This document shows, piece by piece, positions 26,810 to 38,995 of a stretch of 64,000 nucleotides of DNA. The notes under the pieces were generated by a model. It did not search any database. It was given only the letters and a program-made list of their open reading frames with translations, and was not told the origin of the DNA. Positions within the stretch are counted from its first letter, which is position 1; every line of letters begins with the position of its first letter. The stretch comes from Imbroritus primus. GTDB lineage: Bacteria > Pseudomonadota > Gammaproteobacteria > Burkholderiales > Burkholderiaceae. The translations under genes were made by a program, and so were the position numbers. The stretch spans positions 1-64,000 of the forward strand of contig AKCV02000007.1 in assembly GCA_000272025.2 (NCBI GenBank). The letters run 5' to 3'.

Positions 26810-28116
26810 GCCAGGGCGAGACCACACAGGCAACCGAGCAGGCACGGGCACTCCTGCGCCGCAGTTTCGACGCTGCCGTGGCAGCGGCCGACCCGCGCCA
26901 GATGCTGGCGCAGCACCTGCCCGACCTGACGGGGTACCGGCGCGTACTGGCGGGCGGCGCAGGCAAGGCCGGTGGCGCCATGGCGGTGGCGCTGGAACAG
27001 GCATGTGCCGGCAAGGTCGAGGTGTCGGGCATTGTCGTGACGCGCTATCACCATGCCTTGCCGACCAATCACATCCGGGTGGTCGAGGCGGGCCATCCCG
27101 TGCCGGACGCTGCTGGCGAGGCGGCATCGCGTGACATTCTCGCGGCGGTTTCCGAGCTCGGCAGTGAAGACCTGCTGGTGGTGCTGGTGTCCGGCGGCGG
27201 TTCGAGCCTGTTGTCCCTGCCTGCCGACGGCCTGACCATGGACGACCTGCGTGCGACCACCGATGCGCTGCTGCGTTGCGGCGCGCCGATCACCGAGATG
27301 AATGTGGTGCGCAAGCACCTGTCGCGCATCCAGGGCGGCTGGCTGGCGCATGCGAGCCGCGCCCCGGTGGTGTCGCTGATCATTTCTGATGTGGCAGGCG
27401 ACGATCCGAGCGCCATCGCGAGCGGCCCGACAGTACCCGATCCCAGCACCTATGCGGATGCGCTGGCGATTCTCGAGCGCTATCAGGCCGACGTGCCAGC
27501 ACCGGTGCGCACGCGGCTGGAGCGCGGTGCGCGCGGCGAACTGCCGGAGACGCCCAAGCCGGGCGACCCCTGCTTCGCGCGCGTCACCAACCGCCTGATC
27601 GCGACCGCCCAGGCGAGCCTGGAGGCCGGTGCCGCGCAGTTCGCGGCAGCCGGCATCCCGGTGATGATGCTCGGCGACACGGTGACCGGCGAGGCGCGCG
27701 AAGTCGCCAAGGTGTACGCTGCGCTGGTGCGCCAGATCCGCCAGCACGGCACGCCGGCCGCTGCGCCCGTTGCGTTGATTTCGGGTGGCGAGTGCACGGT
27801 CACCTTGCCTGCCGGCGTGAAGGGGCGGGGCGGGCGCTGTACTGAATTCCTGCTGTCGCTGGCTTGCGAGCTTGAAGGCATGCCAGGTCTCTACGCGCTG
27901 GCTGCGGATACCGATGGCATCGACGGTTCCGAGGACAATGCCGGCGGGCTGCTCGACCCGCAGACTGCGCAACGCGCAGCGACTGCCGGCATGACACCGC
28001 GTGGCCAGCTCGACGCGCATGATGCCTTCGGCTTCTTTGCCGCCAGCGACGACCTGGTGACCACCGGCCCGACCTACACGAACGTCAACGACTATCGCGC
28101 CATCCTGATCCTGTAA
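26806..28116 (+). CDS. ttuD: Glycerate 2-kinase / hydroxypyruvate reductase family (MOFRL)
   Basis: The 436-residue protein has the N-terminal glycerate-kinase domain (VLAGGAGKAGGAMA near 48, VLVSGGGSSLLSLP near 128) and the C-terminal MOFRL domain (GGRCTEFLLSLA near 344, ADTDGIDGSEDNAGG near 365). It was named TtuD as a hydroxypyruvate reductase, but relatives act as glycerate 2-kinases, feeding 2-phosphoglycerate to glycolysis. It is translationally coupled to ttuC and followed after 3 bases by pyrC. Confidence 0.9.
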   Translation: MSQGETTQATEQARALLRRSFDAAVAAADPRQMLAQHLPDLTGYRRVLAGGAGKAGGAMAVALEQACAGKVEVSGIVVTRYHHALPTNHIRVVEAGHPVPDAAGEAASRDILAAVSELGSEDLLVVLVSGGGSSLLSLPADGLTMDDLRATTDALLRCGAPITEMNVVRKHLSRIQGGWLAHASRAPVVSLIISDVAGDDPSAIASGPTVPDPSTYADALAILERYQADVPAPVRTRLERGARGELPETPKPGDPCFARVTNRLIATAQASLEAGAAQFAAAGIPVMMLGDTVTGEAREVAKVYAALVRQIRQHGTPAAAPVALISGGECTVTLPAGVKGRGGRCTEFLLSLACELEGMPGLYALAADTDGIDGSEDNAGGLLDPQTAQRAATAGMTPRGQLDAHDAFGFFAASDDLVTTGPTYTNVNDYRAILIL

Positions 28117-28119
28117 GCC

Positions 28120-29181
28120 ATGACTACTCAAACGACCTCCATCGCGACGCCGGATACGCTGACCATCACCCGACCCGACGATCTGCATCTGCATCTGCGC
28201 GACGGCAACATCATCGCCAGCATCCTGCCGGAAACCACGCGCCAGTTCGCACGCGCCATCATCATGCCGAACTTGCGCCCGCCGGTGGTCACCACCGAGC
28301 AGGCGCGCGGCTACCGCCAGCGCATCCTCGATGCATTGCCAGCTGGCATGTCGTTCGAGCCGCTGATGACGCTGTACCTCACCGACAATACGCGCGCCGA
28401 GGAAATCACCACAGCCCATGAGAGTGGCTTCATCCATGCGCTCAAGCTGTATCCGGCCGGTGCGACCACCAACAGCGATGCTGGCGTGACCGATCTCGCA
28501 CGCTGCAGCGCCGTGCTCGAGCGCATGCAGGCCGTGGGCATGCCGCTGCTGGTGCATGGCGAGGTCGCCGACTCGGCCGTCGATACCTTCGACCGCGAAG
28601 CGGTGTTCATCGACAAGGTGTTGATTCCGCTGCGCCGCCAGTTTCCGGCGCTGAAGATCGTGTTCGAGCACATCACCACGCGCCAGGCGGCGGAGTACGT
28701 GCGCGACGCCGAGGGGCCGATCGCCGCCACGATCACGCCGCAGCATTTGCTGTACAACCGCAATGCGCTATTCGTGGGTGGCATCCGGCCGCATTTCTAT
28801 TGCCTGCCGGTGCTCAAGCGCGAAGAACACCGCCTGGCCCTGGTGGCAGCCGCTACGTCCGGCAATCCGCGTTTCTTCCTGGGGACCGACAGTGCGCCGC
28901 ACGCCAAGGGCCTGAAGGAGCACGCCTGCGGCTGCGCCGGCTGCTACAGCGCGGCCAACGCCATGGAGCTGTACGCGGAGGCTTTCGAGGATGCGGGCGC
29001 GCTCGATCGACTGGAAGGGTTTGCCAGCTTCCACGGCGCCGACTTCTACGGCCTGCCGCGCAATACCGGCACCCTCACGCTCAAGCGCATGGACTGGCAG
29101 TTGCCGGCCGAGATGCCGTTTGGCGATACCACTATCGTGCCGCTGCGCGGTGGTGAAACGATGCGGTGGAAGGCGCTCTGA
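28120..29181 (+). CDS. pyrC: Dihydroorotase (class II)
   Basis: Closes the dihydroorotate ring in pyrimidine synthesis. The protein has 353 residues, near the E. coli length. Metal ligands are visible: [10 protein letters not shown] (near 21), the carboxylated Lys in [15 protein letters not shown] (near 109), LLVHGEV (near 146), EHITTRQA (near 185) and TDSAPHAK (near 257). It begins 3 bases after ttuD, which ties pyrimidine synthesis to the ttu genes in one transcript. The downstream DUF3025 gene overlaps its end. Confidence 0.95.
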   Translation: MTTQTTSIATPDTLTITRPDDLHLHLRDGNIIASILPETTRQFARAIIMPNLRPPVVTTEQARGYRQRILDALPAGMSFEPLMTLYLTDNTRAEEITTAHESGFIHALKLYPAGATTNSDAGVTDLARCSAVLERMQAVGMPLLVHGEVADSAVDTFDREAVFIDKVLIPLRRQFPALKIVFEHITTRQAAEYVRDAEGPIAATITPQHLLYNRNALFVGGIRPHFYCLPVLKREEHRLALVAAATSGNPRFFLGTDSAPHAKGLKEHACGCAGCYSAANAMELYAEAFEDAGALDRLEGFASFHGADFYGLPRNTGTLTLKRMDWQLPAEMPFGDTTIVPLRGGETMRWKAL

Positions 29182-30005
29182 GGCACGGTGCAGCGCCCGG
29201 GCCCGCGATTGCCGCGTGGCCCGGTCCACTGGCCGATATCGATTGGTCGCGGCCCTGGCTGGCACCATATCGCACCATCGGTGAGCCGCTGGCCGAAGCC
29301 GTCCGCTCCGGGGCCACACTCACCACGCTGCTCAGCGCAGAAGCTGATTGTCGGGGCCTGGTCAATGCGGTCGGCCGTCGCGTGCACTTCATTGCCCAGT
29401 CGGAACTCCCCAAGGGCGTGGCCTACGAAACGCACATCCATGCGACCGGCGGCGTACCGACGCGCGACAACCTGCACGATTTCTTCAATGCCCTGATCTG
29501 GCTGCATTTTCCGCAGACCAAGGCGCGGCTCAATGCCGTGCAGGCGGAGCAGATTGCGCTGCATGGCCAACAGGTGCGTGGCGCGGTGCGCGATGCGGCG
29601 ACGCTGTTCGACGAAAACGCAGCGCTGGTGATGTCTGCCGATGCCGAACTGCATGCGGATCTGCGCGCTTTTTCGTGGCGCCGGTTGTTCGTGACGCGCC
29701 GCGCCGCCTGGGCGGATTGCCGGGTGCTGATCTTTGGTCATGCTTTGCTGGAAAAACTGGTTTCTCCCTACCGTGGCATCACGGCGCACGCCTGGCTGAC
29801 TGATGGCCCTGCCGCGCCGCGATGGCCGGATGCTGACCTTGCTGGCGCGCTCGCGGCGACACCGCTTGCCAGCCGCATGCTCACACCCTTGCCGGTACTC
29901 GGCATTCCGGGATGGTGGTCAGGCAATAGCGATCCGGCGTTCTACGCGGACGCGACCGTCTTCCGGCCCGGGCGGCGCGATGCCCGGTCAGCGCGCATCG
30001 CATGA
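29166..30005 (+). CDS. DUF3025 family protein
   Basis: A 279-residue protein of unknown function. The diagnostic block is [20 protein letters not shown] (near 80-100), then [16 protein letters not shown], as in the DUF3025 family found next to pyrC in related bacteria. No membrane segment or signal peptide is apparent. The GTG start used here overlaps the end of pyrC by 16 bases; a slightly later start is possible. Conserved coupling to pyrC suggests a housekeeping role. Confidence 0.85.
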   Translation: MEGALRHGAAPGPAIAAWPGPLADIDWSRPWLAPYRTIGEPLAEAVRSGATLTTLLSAEADCRGLVNAVGRRVHFIAQSELPKGVAYETHIHATGGVPTRDNLHDFFNALIWLHFPQTKARLNAVQAEQIALHGQQVRGAVRDAATLFDENAALVMSADAELHADLRAFSWRRLFVTRRAAWADCRVLIFGHALLEKLVSPYRGITAHAWLTDGPAAPRWPDADLAGALAATPLASRMLTPLPVLGIPGWWSGNSDPAFYADATVFRPGRRDARSARIA

Positions 30006-30033
30006 ATGAGGGGATGGTGGTAGACTGCGCCCC

Positions 30034-30357
30034 GCGAAGCAGGACAGGCAATCGCTGCTTCCGCGCATGCGCGGAAGGGGAGGAAAGTCCGGACTCCACA
30101 GGGCAGGGTGATGGCTAACGACCATCCGCGGTGACGCGAGGAACAGGGCCACAGAGACGAGCGTATTCAGTTACGGTGAAACGCGGTAACCTCCACCCGG
30201 AGCAATCCCAAGTAGGCAGGCATTGAAGCGGCCCGCCGAGCCTGCGGGTAGGGAGCTAGAACCGGCCGGTAACGGCCGGTCCAGATGAATGATTGCCACG
30301 GTACGCGGCTTGCCGCGTACTGCACAGAATCCGGCTTATCGACCTGCTTCGCCCCTT
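30034..30357 (+). ncRNA. rnpB: RNase P RNA (M1 RNA)
   Basis: The catalytic RNA that trims tRNA 5' ends. Conserved region I is exact (GAGGAAAGTCCGGACTCC, then ACAGGGCAGGGTG), the P10-P11 core ends with CCTCCACCCGGAGCAA, and conserved region V reads AGATGAATGATTGCCA. The ends pair as P1: 30034-30043 with 30343-30352. A C/T run ending in TTTTT follows. At about 320 bases it is shorter than the 377 of E. coli. The loss is mostly in the P12-P14 part, where only CGTA-TTCAGT-TACG remains as a tiny hairpin (about 30163-30176). Confidence 0.95.
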
Positions 30358-30418
30358 TTTCCATGTTTGCGCAGGCTTTCGTGCGCATCGTTACCCGGCG
30401 CCCTGCCGGGCGAGGGCC

Positions 30419-30841
30419 TCAGGCCTCGACGATTTCCAGGGTATGGCTCATTTCCGCCGACTTGGCCAGCATGATCGAGGCCGAGCAGTACTTGTCGTGT
30501 GACAGCTGGATCGCACGCTCCACCGTCTCCCGCTTCAGGTTGCGCCCGGTCACGGTAAAGTGGAACACGATGCGCGTAAATACCTTGGGATCTTCGCCTG
30601 CGCGTTCGGCCTCCAGGCGGACGGTGCAGCCCAGCACGTCCTGGCGGCTGCGCTTGAGGATCAGTACCACGTCATAGGCGGTGCAACCGCCAGTGCCGAG
30701 GAGCACCATCTCCATCGGGCGCGGGGCGAGATTATTGCCGCCCCCTTCCGGTGCGCCGTCCATGGCTACGATGTGGCCGCTGCCCGTCTCCGCGATAAAA
30801 CTCATGCCCTGTGGGCCCATCCAGCTGACCTTGCATTCCAT
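30419..30841 (-). CDS. OsmC family peroxidase-like protein
   Basis: A 140-residue protein with the OsmC/Ohr fold. The two redox Cys positions are present: GTGGCTAYDV (near 53) and KYCSASIM (near 118), with the acidic/Arg partner residues between. The family reduces organic hydroperoxides, but this YhfA-like branch (starting MECKVSW) is less well characterised. It is convergent with rnpB. Confidence 0.88.
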   Translation of the reverse strand: MECKVSWMGPQGMSFIAETGSGHIVAMDGAPEGGGNNLAPRPMEMVLLGTGGCTAYDVVLILKRSRQDVLGCTVRLEAERAGEDPKVFTRIVFHFTVTGRNLKRETVERAIQLSHDKYCSASIMLAKSAEMSHTLEIVEA

Positions 30842-31112
30842 GACGCATTCCGTTGAGTGGTAAACAAGAAACGATTGTACCGATTCTGCGACTACCCAAT
30901 GTGCAGGGATGGGGCAGAATGGAATTGCTGCAACGCAACATGAATCTGTGGCTGCACCATGGTGGGGCGGGGTTGAGTTTACCCTCTAAAGGTGGTCTGT
31001 CGCGGCTACGCAACTCGTATTAAGCCATTGATTTGGAAAGACTTAATCCTGATTTATGGCCGGTGAAACTATTTTTTACAATACAAAACGGCATTTCACG
31101 CGACAACTTATC

Positions 31113-31140
31113 TTGCGTTGCACAACCGGTTGTGTATAAT
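31113..31140 (+). promoter_or_regulatory. Promoter of the candidate small RNA, with embedded palindrome
   Basis: TTGCGT and a perfect TATAAT are spaced by 16 bases. The spacer holds the perfect 14-base palindrome CACAACCGGTTGTG (31121-31134), directly against the -10. A repressor bound there would block the promoter. The region from the OsmC gene to this point holds no gene. Confidence 0.65.
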
Positions 31141-31146
31141 GGGAAC

Positions 31147-31289
31147 CATTGATTGACGCACTTCATGAGTTCCGCTAGGCAAGGTAGTGTGGCTTAAGCG
31201 ACGCCTCTGAGTTGTCAGTCTCCCAGTGTCTCCTCCACCTTCCTCCTTTGGTGGATTTAAACCCAAGCCTCGCGGCTTGGGTTTTTTTT
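31147..31289 (+). ncRNA. Candidate small RNA with anti-Shine-Dalgarno loop
   Basis: A transcript of about 143 bases is bounded by the promoter with TATAAT just upstream and by a strong intrinsic terminator. The middle contains CTCCTCCACC and a small hairpin, CCACC (31235-31239) with GGTGG (31250-31254), whose 10-base loop TTCCTCCTTT exposes CCUCC, complementary to ribosome-binding sites. This layout (CCUCC loop followed by terminator) resembles the cuckoo-type small RNAs of alphaproteobacteria. No open frame is convincing. An alternative is a 5' leader of rplM, but rplM has its own good promoter beyond the terminator. Confidence 0.6.
31259..31289 (+). terminator. Strong terminator upstream of rplM
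   Basis: AAACCCAAGCC and GGCTTGGG around TCGC, followed by eight T. It closes the candidate small RNA about 30 bases before the rplM promoter. Confidence 0.85.
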
Positions 31290-31318
31290 CGTCTTTTTAC
31301 ATTGCTTGCCGATATTCC

Positions 31319-31347
31319 TTGTTTTTTCAAGGGTTTATGGATAGAAT
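31319..31347 (+). promoter_or_regulatory. Promoter of rplM-rpsI
   Basis: TTGTTT and TAGAAT are spaced by exactly 17 bases, giving a leader of about 130 bases before rplM. The leader contains CTTG/CAAG pairing near 31408-31422 that could act in ribosomal-protein autoregulation. Confidence 0.55.
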
Positions 31348-31483
31348 CCTCGGTTTCCCCGTTGCCCATGGGGGAAATCCGTGCGCCATGGTGCGTGCGG
31401 CAGGGCGGCTTGTATCAAGCGGCGCATATGAACGTCATGCGATGCAAGACCGAAATCGGGCGCATTCAATGTCAGGAAATATC

Positions 31484-31912
31484 ATGAAAACCTTTTCCGC
31501 CAAGCCTGCAGAGGTCGAGCGCGAGTGGTTCGTGATTGACGCGACGGACAAAGTCCTCGGCCGTGTTGCCAGCGAAGTGGCACGCCGACTGCGCGGCAAG
31601 CACAAGCCGGAATTTACTCCGCACGTCGACACGGGTGACTACATCATCGTTGTCAACGCAGGCAAGCTGCGCGTGACGGGCGCGAAAGCGACCGACAAGA
31701 TCTACTATCGCCACACCGGCTATCCGGGTGGTATCCGCGAAATCAGTTTCGACAAGATGCAGCAGCGTTTCCCGGGCCGCGCCCTGGAAAAGGCCGTGAA
31801 GGGCATGTTGCCGAAGGGTCCGCTGGGCTACGCGATGATCAAGAAGCTGAAGGTGTACGCCGACGCTGATCATCCGCATACCGCGCAGCAGCCGAAAGCG
31901 CTTGAAATCTAA
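31484..31912 (+). CDS. rplM: 50S ribosomal protein L13
   Basis: The protein has 142 residues, the standard L13 length. It starts [15 protein letters not shown] and contains the [16 protein letters not shown] block near 61 and [18 protein letters not shown] near 108. AGGAAAT precedes the ATG. It is the first gene of the rplM-rpsI operon, 11 bases before rpsI. Confidence 0.97.
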   Translation: MKTFSAKPAEVEREWFVIDATDKVLGRVASEVARRLRGKHKPEFTPHVDTGDYIIVVNAGKLRVTGAKATDKIYYRHTGYPGGIREISFDKMQQRFPGRALEKAVKGMLPKGPLGYAMIKKLKVYADADHPHTAQQPKALEI

Positions 31913-31923
31913 GGGGCCCAGCC

Positions 31924-32316
31924 ATGATCGGAAACTGGAACTATGGTACCGGCCGCCGCAAGAGCGCAGTGGCTCGTGTGTTCATCAAATCGGGCAAGGG
32001 CGATATCGTCGTCAATGGCAAGCCCATCACCGAGTATTTCGCTCGCGAAACCTCGCTGATGATCGTGCGCCAGCCGCTCGAACTGACTGAAAATGCCGCA
32101 ACGTTCGACATCAAGGTCAACGTGTCGGGTGGTGGTGAAACCGGCCAGGCTGGCGCTGTCCGCCACGGCATCACGCGCGCTCTGATCGACTATGACGCCA
32201 CGCTGAAGTCGGCGCTGTCGAACGCTGGCTTCGTGACGCGCGATGCGCGTGAAGTCGAGCGTAAGAAGGTCGGTCTGCGCAAGGCCCGCCGCGCCAAGCA
32301 GTTCTCGAAGCGTTAA
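31924..32316 (+). CDS. rpsI: 30S ribosomal protein S9
   Basis: The protein has 130 residues. [17 protein letters not shown] is near the start, [19 protein letters not shown] near 66, and the basic C-terminal tail ends FSKR, which reaches the P-site tRNA. The final residues match the invariant family ending. Confidence 0.97.
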   Translation: MIGNWNYGTGRRKSAVARVFIKSGKGDIVVNGKPITEYFARETSLMIVRQPLELTENAATFDIKVNVSGGGETGQAGAVRHGITRALIDYDATLKSALSNAGFVTRDAREVERKKVGLRKARRAKQFSKR

Positions 32317-32363
32317 TCGCTTCCGGAGCGTGTGTCCGGCCCATATGGTCCGGAAGCGCAGCG

Positions 32364-32397
32364 AAAAAGCCGCACAGTTTGCTGTGCGGCTTTTTTT
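32364..32397. terminator. Terminator after rpsI
   Basis: AAAAAGCCGCACAG and CTGTGCGGCTTTTT pair around TTTG, with seven T at the end; the A-run makes it active in both directions. Confidence 0.85.
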
Positions 32398-32670
32398 CGG
32401 CCACGTGTACTGGTTTTCCAGGCCGGATGAGGCGACGTACGCCCCGGCGGGGTTGTTCGGCGGCCGCTGTGACTGCTCCAGCGTGGCGGACACACCTTGC
32501 CTCCAAGCGCGCACGGGTGCTGCAGGGGAGGGGGATCGCAAAAGCCCTGTGCGCCGCAAAAGACCATATCCGGGCCCAGCCACGGATTGCCCCTATTGAA
32601 TTTGGTCCTTCCGGCACAAACTGTCCGAAAGGCTTAGAATGTCGTTGTACAACCCCTACAGGAGAACCCA

Positions 32671-33045
32671 ATGAGCGAAGTCGCCGAAGCAACCGCTGCC
32701 GACATGAGCGAGGTTCCGTCGCCGCTGGTGTTCACTGACAGCGCGGCGGGCAAGGTCAAGCAACTGATCGATGAGGAAGGCAATCCGGCCCTGAAACTGC
32801 GCGTGTTCGTGCAGGGCGGTGGCTGTTCTGGCTTCCAGTACGGTTTCACGTTCGACGAGGATGTGAACGAAGATGATACCGCCATGGAAAAGAATGGCGT
32901 GACCCTGTTGATCGACTCCATGAGCTTCCAGTACCTGGTTGGCGCGGAGATCGACTACAAGGAAGACATCAGCGGCGCCCAGTTCGTCATCAAAAATCCG
33001 AACGCGACCACCAGCTGCGGCTGCGGCTCATCGTTCTCGGTCTGA
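32671..33045 (+). CDS. erpA: A-type iron-sulfur carrier ErpA
   Basis: Delivers Fe-S clusters to apoproteins. The 124-residue protein has the three cluster Cys residues in [11 protein letters not shown] (near 52) and SCGCGSS near 116-118. The N-terminal 15 residues are a variable extension. AGGAGAACCC precedes the ATG. A TAGAAT-like -10 lies 29 bases upstream; the 270 bases before the gene hold no other recognised element. Confidence 0.93.
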   Translation: MSEVAEATAADMSEVPSPLVFTDSAAGKVKQLIDEEGNPALKLRVFVQGGGCSGFQYGFTFDEDVNEDDTAMEKNGVTLLIDSMSFQYLVGAEIDYKEDISGAQFVIKNPNATTSCGCGSSFSV

Positions 33046-33098
33046 GGCGGATTCCCGCCGGCCTCACAAGAGGCTCTCGCGAAGCACCGGCCCGATTG

Positions 33099-33123
33099 AA
33101 AAACCCCGCATCGCGGGGTTTTT
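33099..33123. terminator. Bidirectional terminator between erpA and copA
   Basis: AAAAACCCCGC and GCGGGGTTTTT pair around ATC. The genes on either side converge here. Confidence 0.85.
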
Positions 33124-33213
33124 TATTGTCCGACGATAGGCTCCAAGGGCCCCGACGGGGTGGAACGTCCGGATCCCGCAACCCATCGCATCGCTCCCGG
33201 TAGTCGGCCGGGC

Positions 33214-35916
<2,703 letters not shown>

Positions 35917-36079
35917 TTCCGCTCCTTGCAATCGAGGATTCGTTGCATCTTGCCAGCTACTGTAAAGCTTCCGATCATGGCAAGGTCAAGCCCCTCTACC
36001 CTTGAAGGCAGCATGTGGTCAGGGCAACCGGGCACGGCGCGGCAGGGCCACAGGAGCAGGGAAACGGGGCGGGGCGTGC

Positions 36080-37243
36080 TCAGGCCGGATACAGGGCGCC
36101 CAGGATGCGCGGACCGTGCGCTCCGGTGACGGCCGGCTCATTACCCGGCAGGCCCTCGATGCATTGGCGCGCCAGCCAGGCAAAGGCCAGCGCCTCGATC
36201 TGCTGGGGCGGTACACCATGCTCGGCGGAAGTACTGACGGCGACCGCCGGCAACGCCTCGCGCAGATACGCCAGCACGGCCGCGTTGCGGGCGCCGCCGC
36301 CGCAGAGGATGAGGCTCCGGGTGTCGGGCGCATGGCGGCGGATATCGCGGGCGATCGCCTCCCCTGTCAGGGCCACCAGGGTGGCTTGCACATCGGCGGG
36401 CAGCAGGGCGGGAAATGCCTGCAACCGTTCGTCCAGCCATGCTGCATTGAACAGGTCGCGGCCGGTGCTCTTTGGCGGTTGCTGGGCGAAGTACGGATCT
36501 TCCAGCAGATGCGCCAGCAGTCCGGCATGTACCGTACCTGTCTGCGCCCATGCACCGCCCGCATCGTAGGCCGTGCCGCGATGGCGCTGCACCCACAGGT
36601 CGAGCAGGACATTGCCCGGGCCACAGTCGAAGCCGCGTACCGGCGCGGTACTGCCGGCGGGCGGCAGGATGCTGATATTGGAGAACCCGCCCAGGTTGCA
36701 GGCCACGCGGGTATCCGGCGCACCGCCAAACAGGGCCTGATGGAAAGCGGGCCCCAGCGGCGCCCCCTGGCCGCCCGCCGCGATATCGCGGCTGCGGAAG
36801 TCGGCCACCACGGAGATGCCTGTCAGCTCGGCCAGCAGCGCGGGATGCTGGGTTTGCCGCGTATAGCCGACGCCGTCGTGCAGGCCGGGCTGGTGGCGGA
36901 TGGTTTGGCCGTGGGCGCCGATGGCGCATACGCTGCCCGGCGCGGCTTGGCTGTTGGCAAGCAATTGCGCAACGCAGTCGGCATAGCAGCGCGCCAGCGC
37001 GTTGGCCGCCAGCGCCTCGCGATGAATCTCATCCGCTCCGCTGGACTGCAGGGCAAGCAGTGCGTCACGCAAGGCCGCCGGAAACTCACGGTAGGCCGCC
37101 GCCATGACCACGGGACCGTCGCCGGAAAACTCCACCAGGACACCGTCGACCCCATCGAGGCTGGTGCCGGACATCAGTCCGATGAAGCGCCGGGACGCAG
37201 GATGCGCAGGGGAAGGAGGGGAGGAGCGGGTGTCGGATGGCAT
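36080..37243 (-). CDS. anmK: Anhydro-N-acetylmuramic acid kinase
   Basis: Phosphorylates anhydro-MurNAc in cell-wall recycling while opening the ring. The 387-residue protein has the N-terminal nucleotide loop [12 protein letters not shown] (near 22), [13 protein letters not shown] (near 180), FDCGPGN (near 203) and [10 protein letters not shown] (near 320). Length is normal. It is adjacent to the M23 peptidase gene, another wall gene, on the same strand. Confidence 0.95.
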   Translation of the reverse strand: MPSDTRSSPPSPAHPASRRFIGLMSGTSLDGVDGVLVEFSGDGPVVMAAAYREFPAALRDALLALQSSGADEIHREALAANALARCYADCVAQLLANSQAAPGSVCAIGAHGQTIRHQPGLHDGVGYTRQTQHPALLAELTGISVVADFRSRDIAAGGQGAPLGPAFHQALFGGAPDTRVACNLGGFSNISILPPAGSTAPVRGFDCGPGNVLLDLWVQRHRGTAYDAGGAWAQTGTVHAGLLAHLLEDPYFAQQPPKSTGRDLFNAAWLDERLQAFPALLPADVQATLVALTGEAIARDIRRHAPDTRSLILCGGGARNAAVLAYLREALPAVAVSTSAEHGVPPQQIEALAFAWLARQCIEGLPGNEPAVTGAHGPRILGALYPA

Positions 37244-37338
37244 GCGGCTAGCTTACCGCAGGTCCGTGAAAAATGCCCCTCCCGCGCGTGCCCCGATGCT
37301 TGCCGGGCGTGGCTTCTGGCGCATCCGCGCTTGGTAAT

Positions 37339-37367
37339 GAAAAACGCCCGCCGGAATGCGGCGGGCG
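37339..37367 (-). terminator. Terminator of the M23 peptidase gene
   Basis: On the minus strand CGCCCGCCG and CGGCGGGCG pair around CATTC and are followed by a T-run (37340-37344 read in reverse), about 50 bases after the stop. Confidence 0.75.
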
Positions 37368-37417
37368 TGACAGCTGGTGTTGCAGCGGGCGGATCGCCCC
37401 AGGCGGAGCGGTCGTGC

Positions 37418-38797
37418 TCAGTTGTTCGAGGCCAGCACGTTAAAGGTCCGCAGTGCGTTGATGCGCGACAGCATCTGCGCCGTATAGGCCAAGAACTGCT
37501 CGCGCGACTTGCCGGTGAGCGCTGGGCTCGCGACATCGCCCGCCATCAGGGGGTTCTGTGGCACGTTGTCCACGCGGAATTCGTAGTGCAGGTGCGGCCC
37601 GGTGGCCCAGCCCGTGGAGCCCACGTAGCCGATCACCTCGCCCTGCGAGACGCGCTGGCCCGGCTTGAGACCGGAGGCGAAGCCCGACAGGTGGGCATAG
37701 TACGTCGAGTAGCCGCGGCCATGCTGCAGGATGATCAGGTTGCCGTAGCCATTCTGCTGCCCGGTGAACTGCACCGTGCCGTCGCCCGAGGCGAATACCT
37801 TGGTACCGGCCGGCGCGGCGAAATCCACGCCCTTGTGCGTATGCCACTTGTCATAGATCGGGTGGTTGCGGCCGCCGAAGCCCGACGACATGCGCGAGAA
37901 CTCGATCGGGGCCCGCAGGAAGGCACGCTTCATGCTGCGGCCGTCAAAGGTGTAGTAGGCGCCGCCATTGTCCCCGCGGCTGTACCACAGGGCCTGGTGC
38001 ACGCGGTTGTTGTTGATCAGCTCCACGGCCACCACGCGGCCGTTGCGCACGAACTCGCCGTCCTGGAAACCGGCTTCGTAGACGATGCGGAAGCGGTCGC
38101 CCGGATCGATGTCGTGGTGGAAGTCGATCACGCCGGAGAAGATCGAGACGACCTGGTCGACCACCGCATCCGGCACGTTGGCGGCATCCATGCCATTGAA
38201 AAAGCCCCGGCGGAACTCGCCCGAGCGCATTTCATGGCGGATTTCGTTGTTGACCGAGTCGATACGCGCGCGGTAGGTCGGTTCAGCGGTGTTCTTGACA
38301 CGTTCGACCACCAGCTGGCGTGACGTGGCGGCATCGCCACCCAGCACGGCCTGCAGCGATATCAGCGTATTGCGGCTGTCGGTTTCGGCCAGCACGGTCT
38401 GGCCGGGCTTCAGGTCGAACAGGCTGCGCGCGGTCGCATTGCGGCGGATGAACGCCTCGGCATCGGGATCCTGAACCGAGAGGCGGCGTAGCAGCGAAGC
38501 GACGGTTTCGCCACGCTGCATCCGTTCCTGGCGGATGAAGGTCTGATCGGCTTCTACCAGCTGGTCCAGCTGGGCGCGCAAATCAGGCAGTTTGATGGTT
38601 TCAGCCACACGTGGTTGGTTGGGATCGTCGTTCGGTACCCCGGGCGCCACGCCCATCGCTGCGGCCATGCCGAGCGCAAAGGTTGAACCGATCACCGCCG
38701 TTACCTGCTTGCGCCGGCGCGCATGCAGCGTATTCGTCGGATCGACGAGGATCACCAACTCACGCGCGAAAAACTCGCGGAGTTTTTGCCACATCAC
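37418..38797 (-). CDS. M23 family murein endopeptidase (LytM domain)
   Basis: The 459-residue protein has one membrane anchor near residues 30-52, then an OapA/LysM-like and coiled region. The C-terminal zinc peptidase domain has HKGVDF (near 326) and HLHYEF (near 405) as metal and catalytic motifs, so it should be active rather than an EnvC-like activator. It cuts peptide crosslinks in the periplasm. The first two codons are both ATG. It diverges from tyrS with a 198-base gap that must hold both promoters. Confidence 0.9.
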   Translation of the reverse strand: MMWQKLREFFARELVILVDPTNTLHARRRKQVTAVIGSTFALGMAAAMGVAPGVPNDDPNQPRVAETIKLPDLRAQLDQLVEADQTFIRQERMQRGETVASLLRRLSVQDPDAEAFIRRNATARSLFDLKPGQTVLAETDSRNTLISLQAVLGGDAATSRQLVVERVKNTAEPTYRARIDSVNNEIRHEMRSGEFRRGFFNGMDAANVPDAVVDQVVSIFSGVIDFHHDIDPGDRFRIVYEAGFQDGEFVRNGRVVAVELINNNRVHQALWYSRGDNGGAYYTFDGRSMKRAFLRAPIEFSRMSSGFGGRNHPIYDKWHTHKGVDFAAPAGTKVFASGDGTVQFTGQQNGYGNLIILQHGRGYSTYYAHLSGFASGLKPGQRVSQGEVIGYVGSTGWATGPHLHYEFRVDNVPQNPLMAGDVASPALTGKSREQFLAYTAQMLSRINALRTFNVLASNN

Positions 38798-38995
38798 GTA
38801 AAATCACTATTCGTTGAGCGCTGGCGCCGCGCCGGATCCGAGTGATCCAGACCTCTCCCCCGAGAGGTGCGACGTCAACCCTGCTTGTTGAGGAACCGGC
38901 TTTCCGCGCCTTTGGCAGGAAAACGGTTGACCGGAAGTATAGCAAACTTGTCCGGGTCTCCTTTCAAAGAACCAATTCATTCAAATACTTACGTC

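Noticed and set aside
26668-28746. Minus-strand open frame of 692 codons opposite ttuD-pyrC
   Set aside because: It is antisense to two well-supported enzymes, His/Arg/Gly-rich and without domains.
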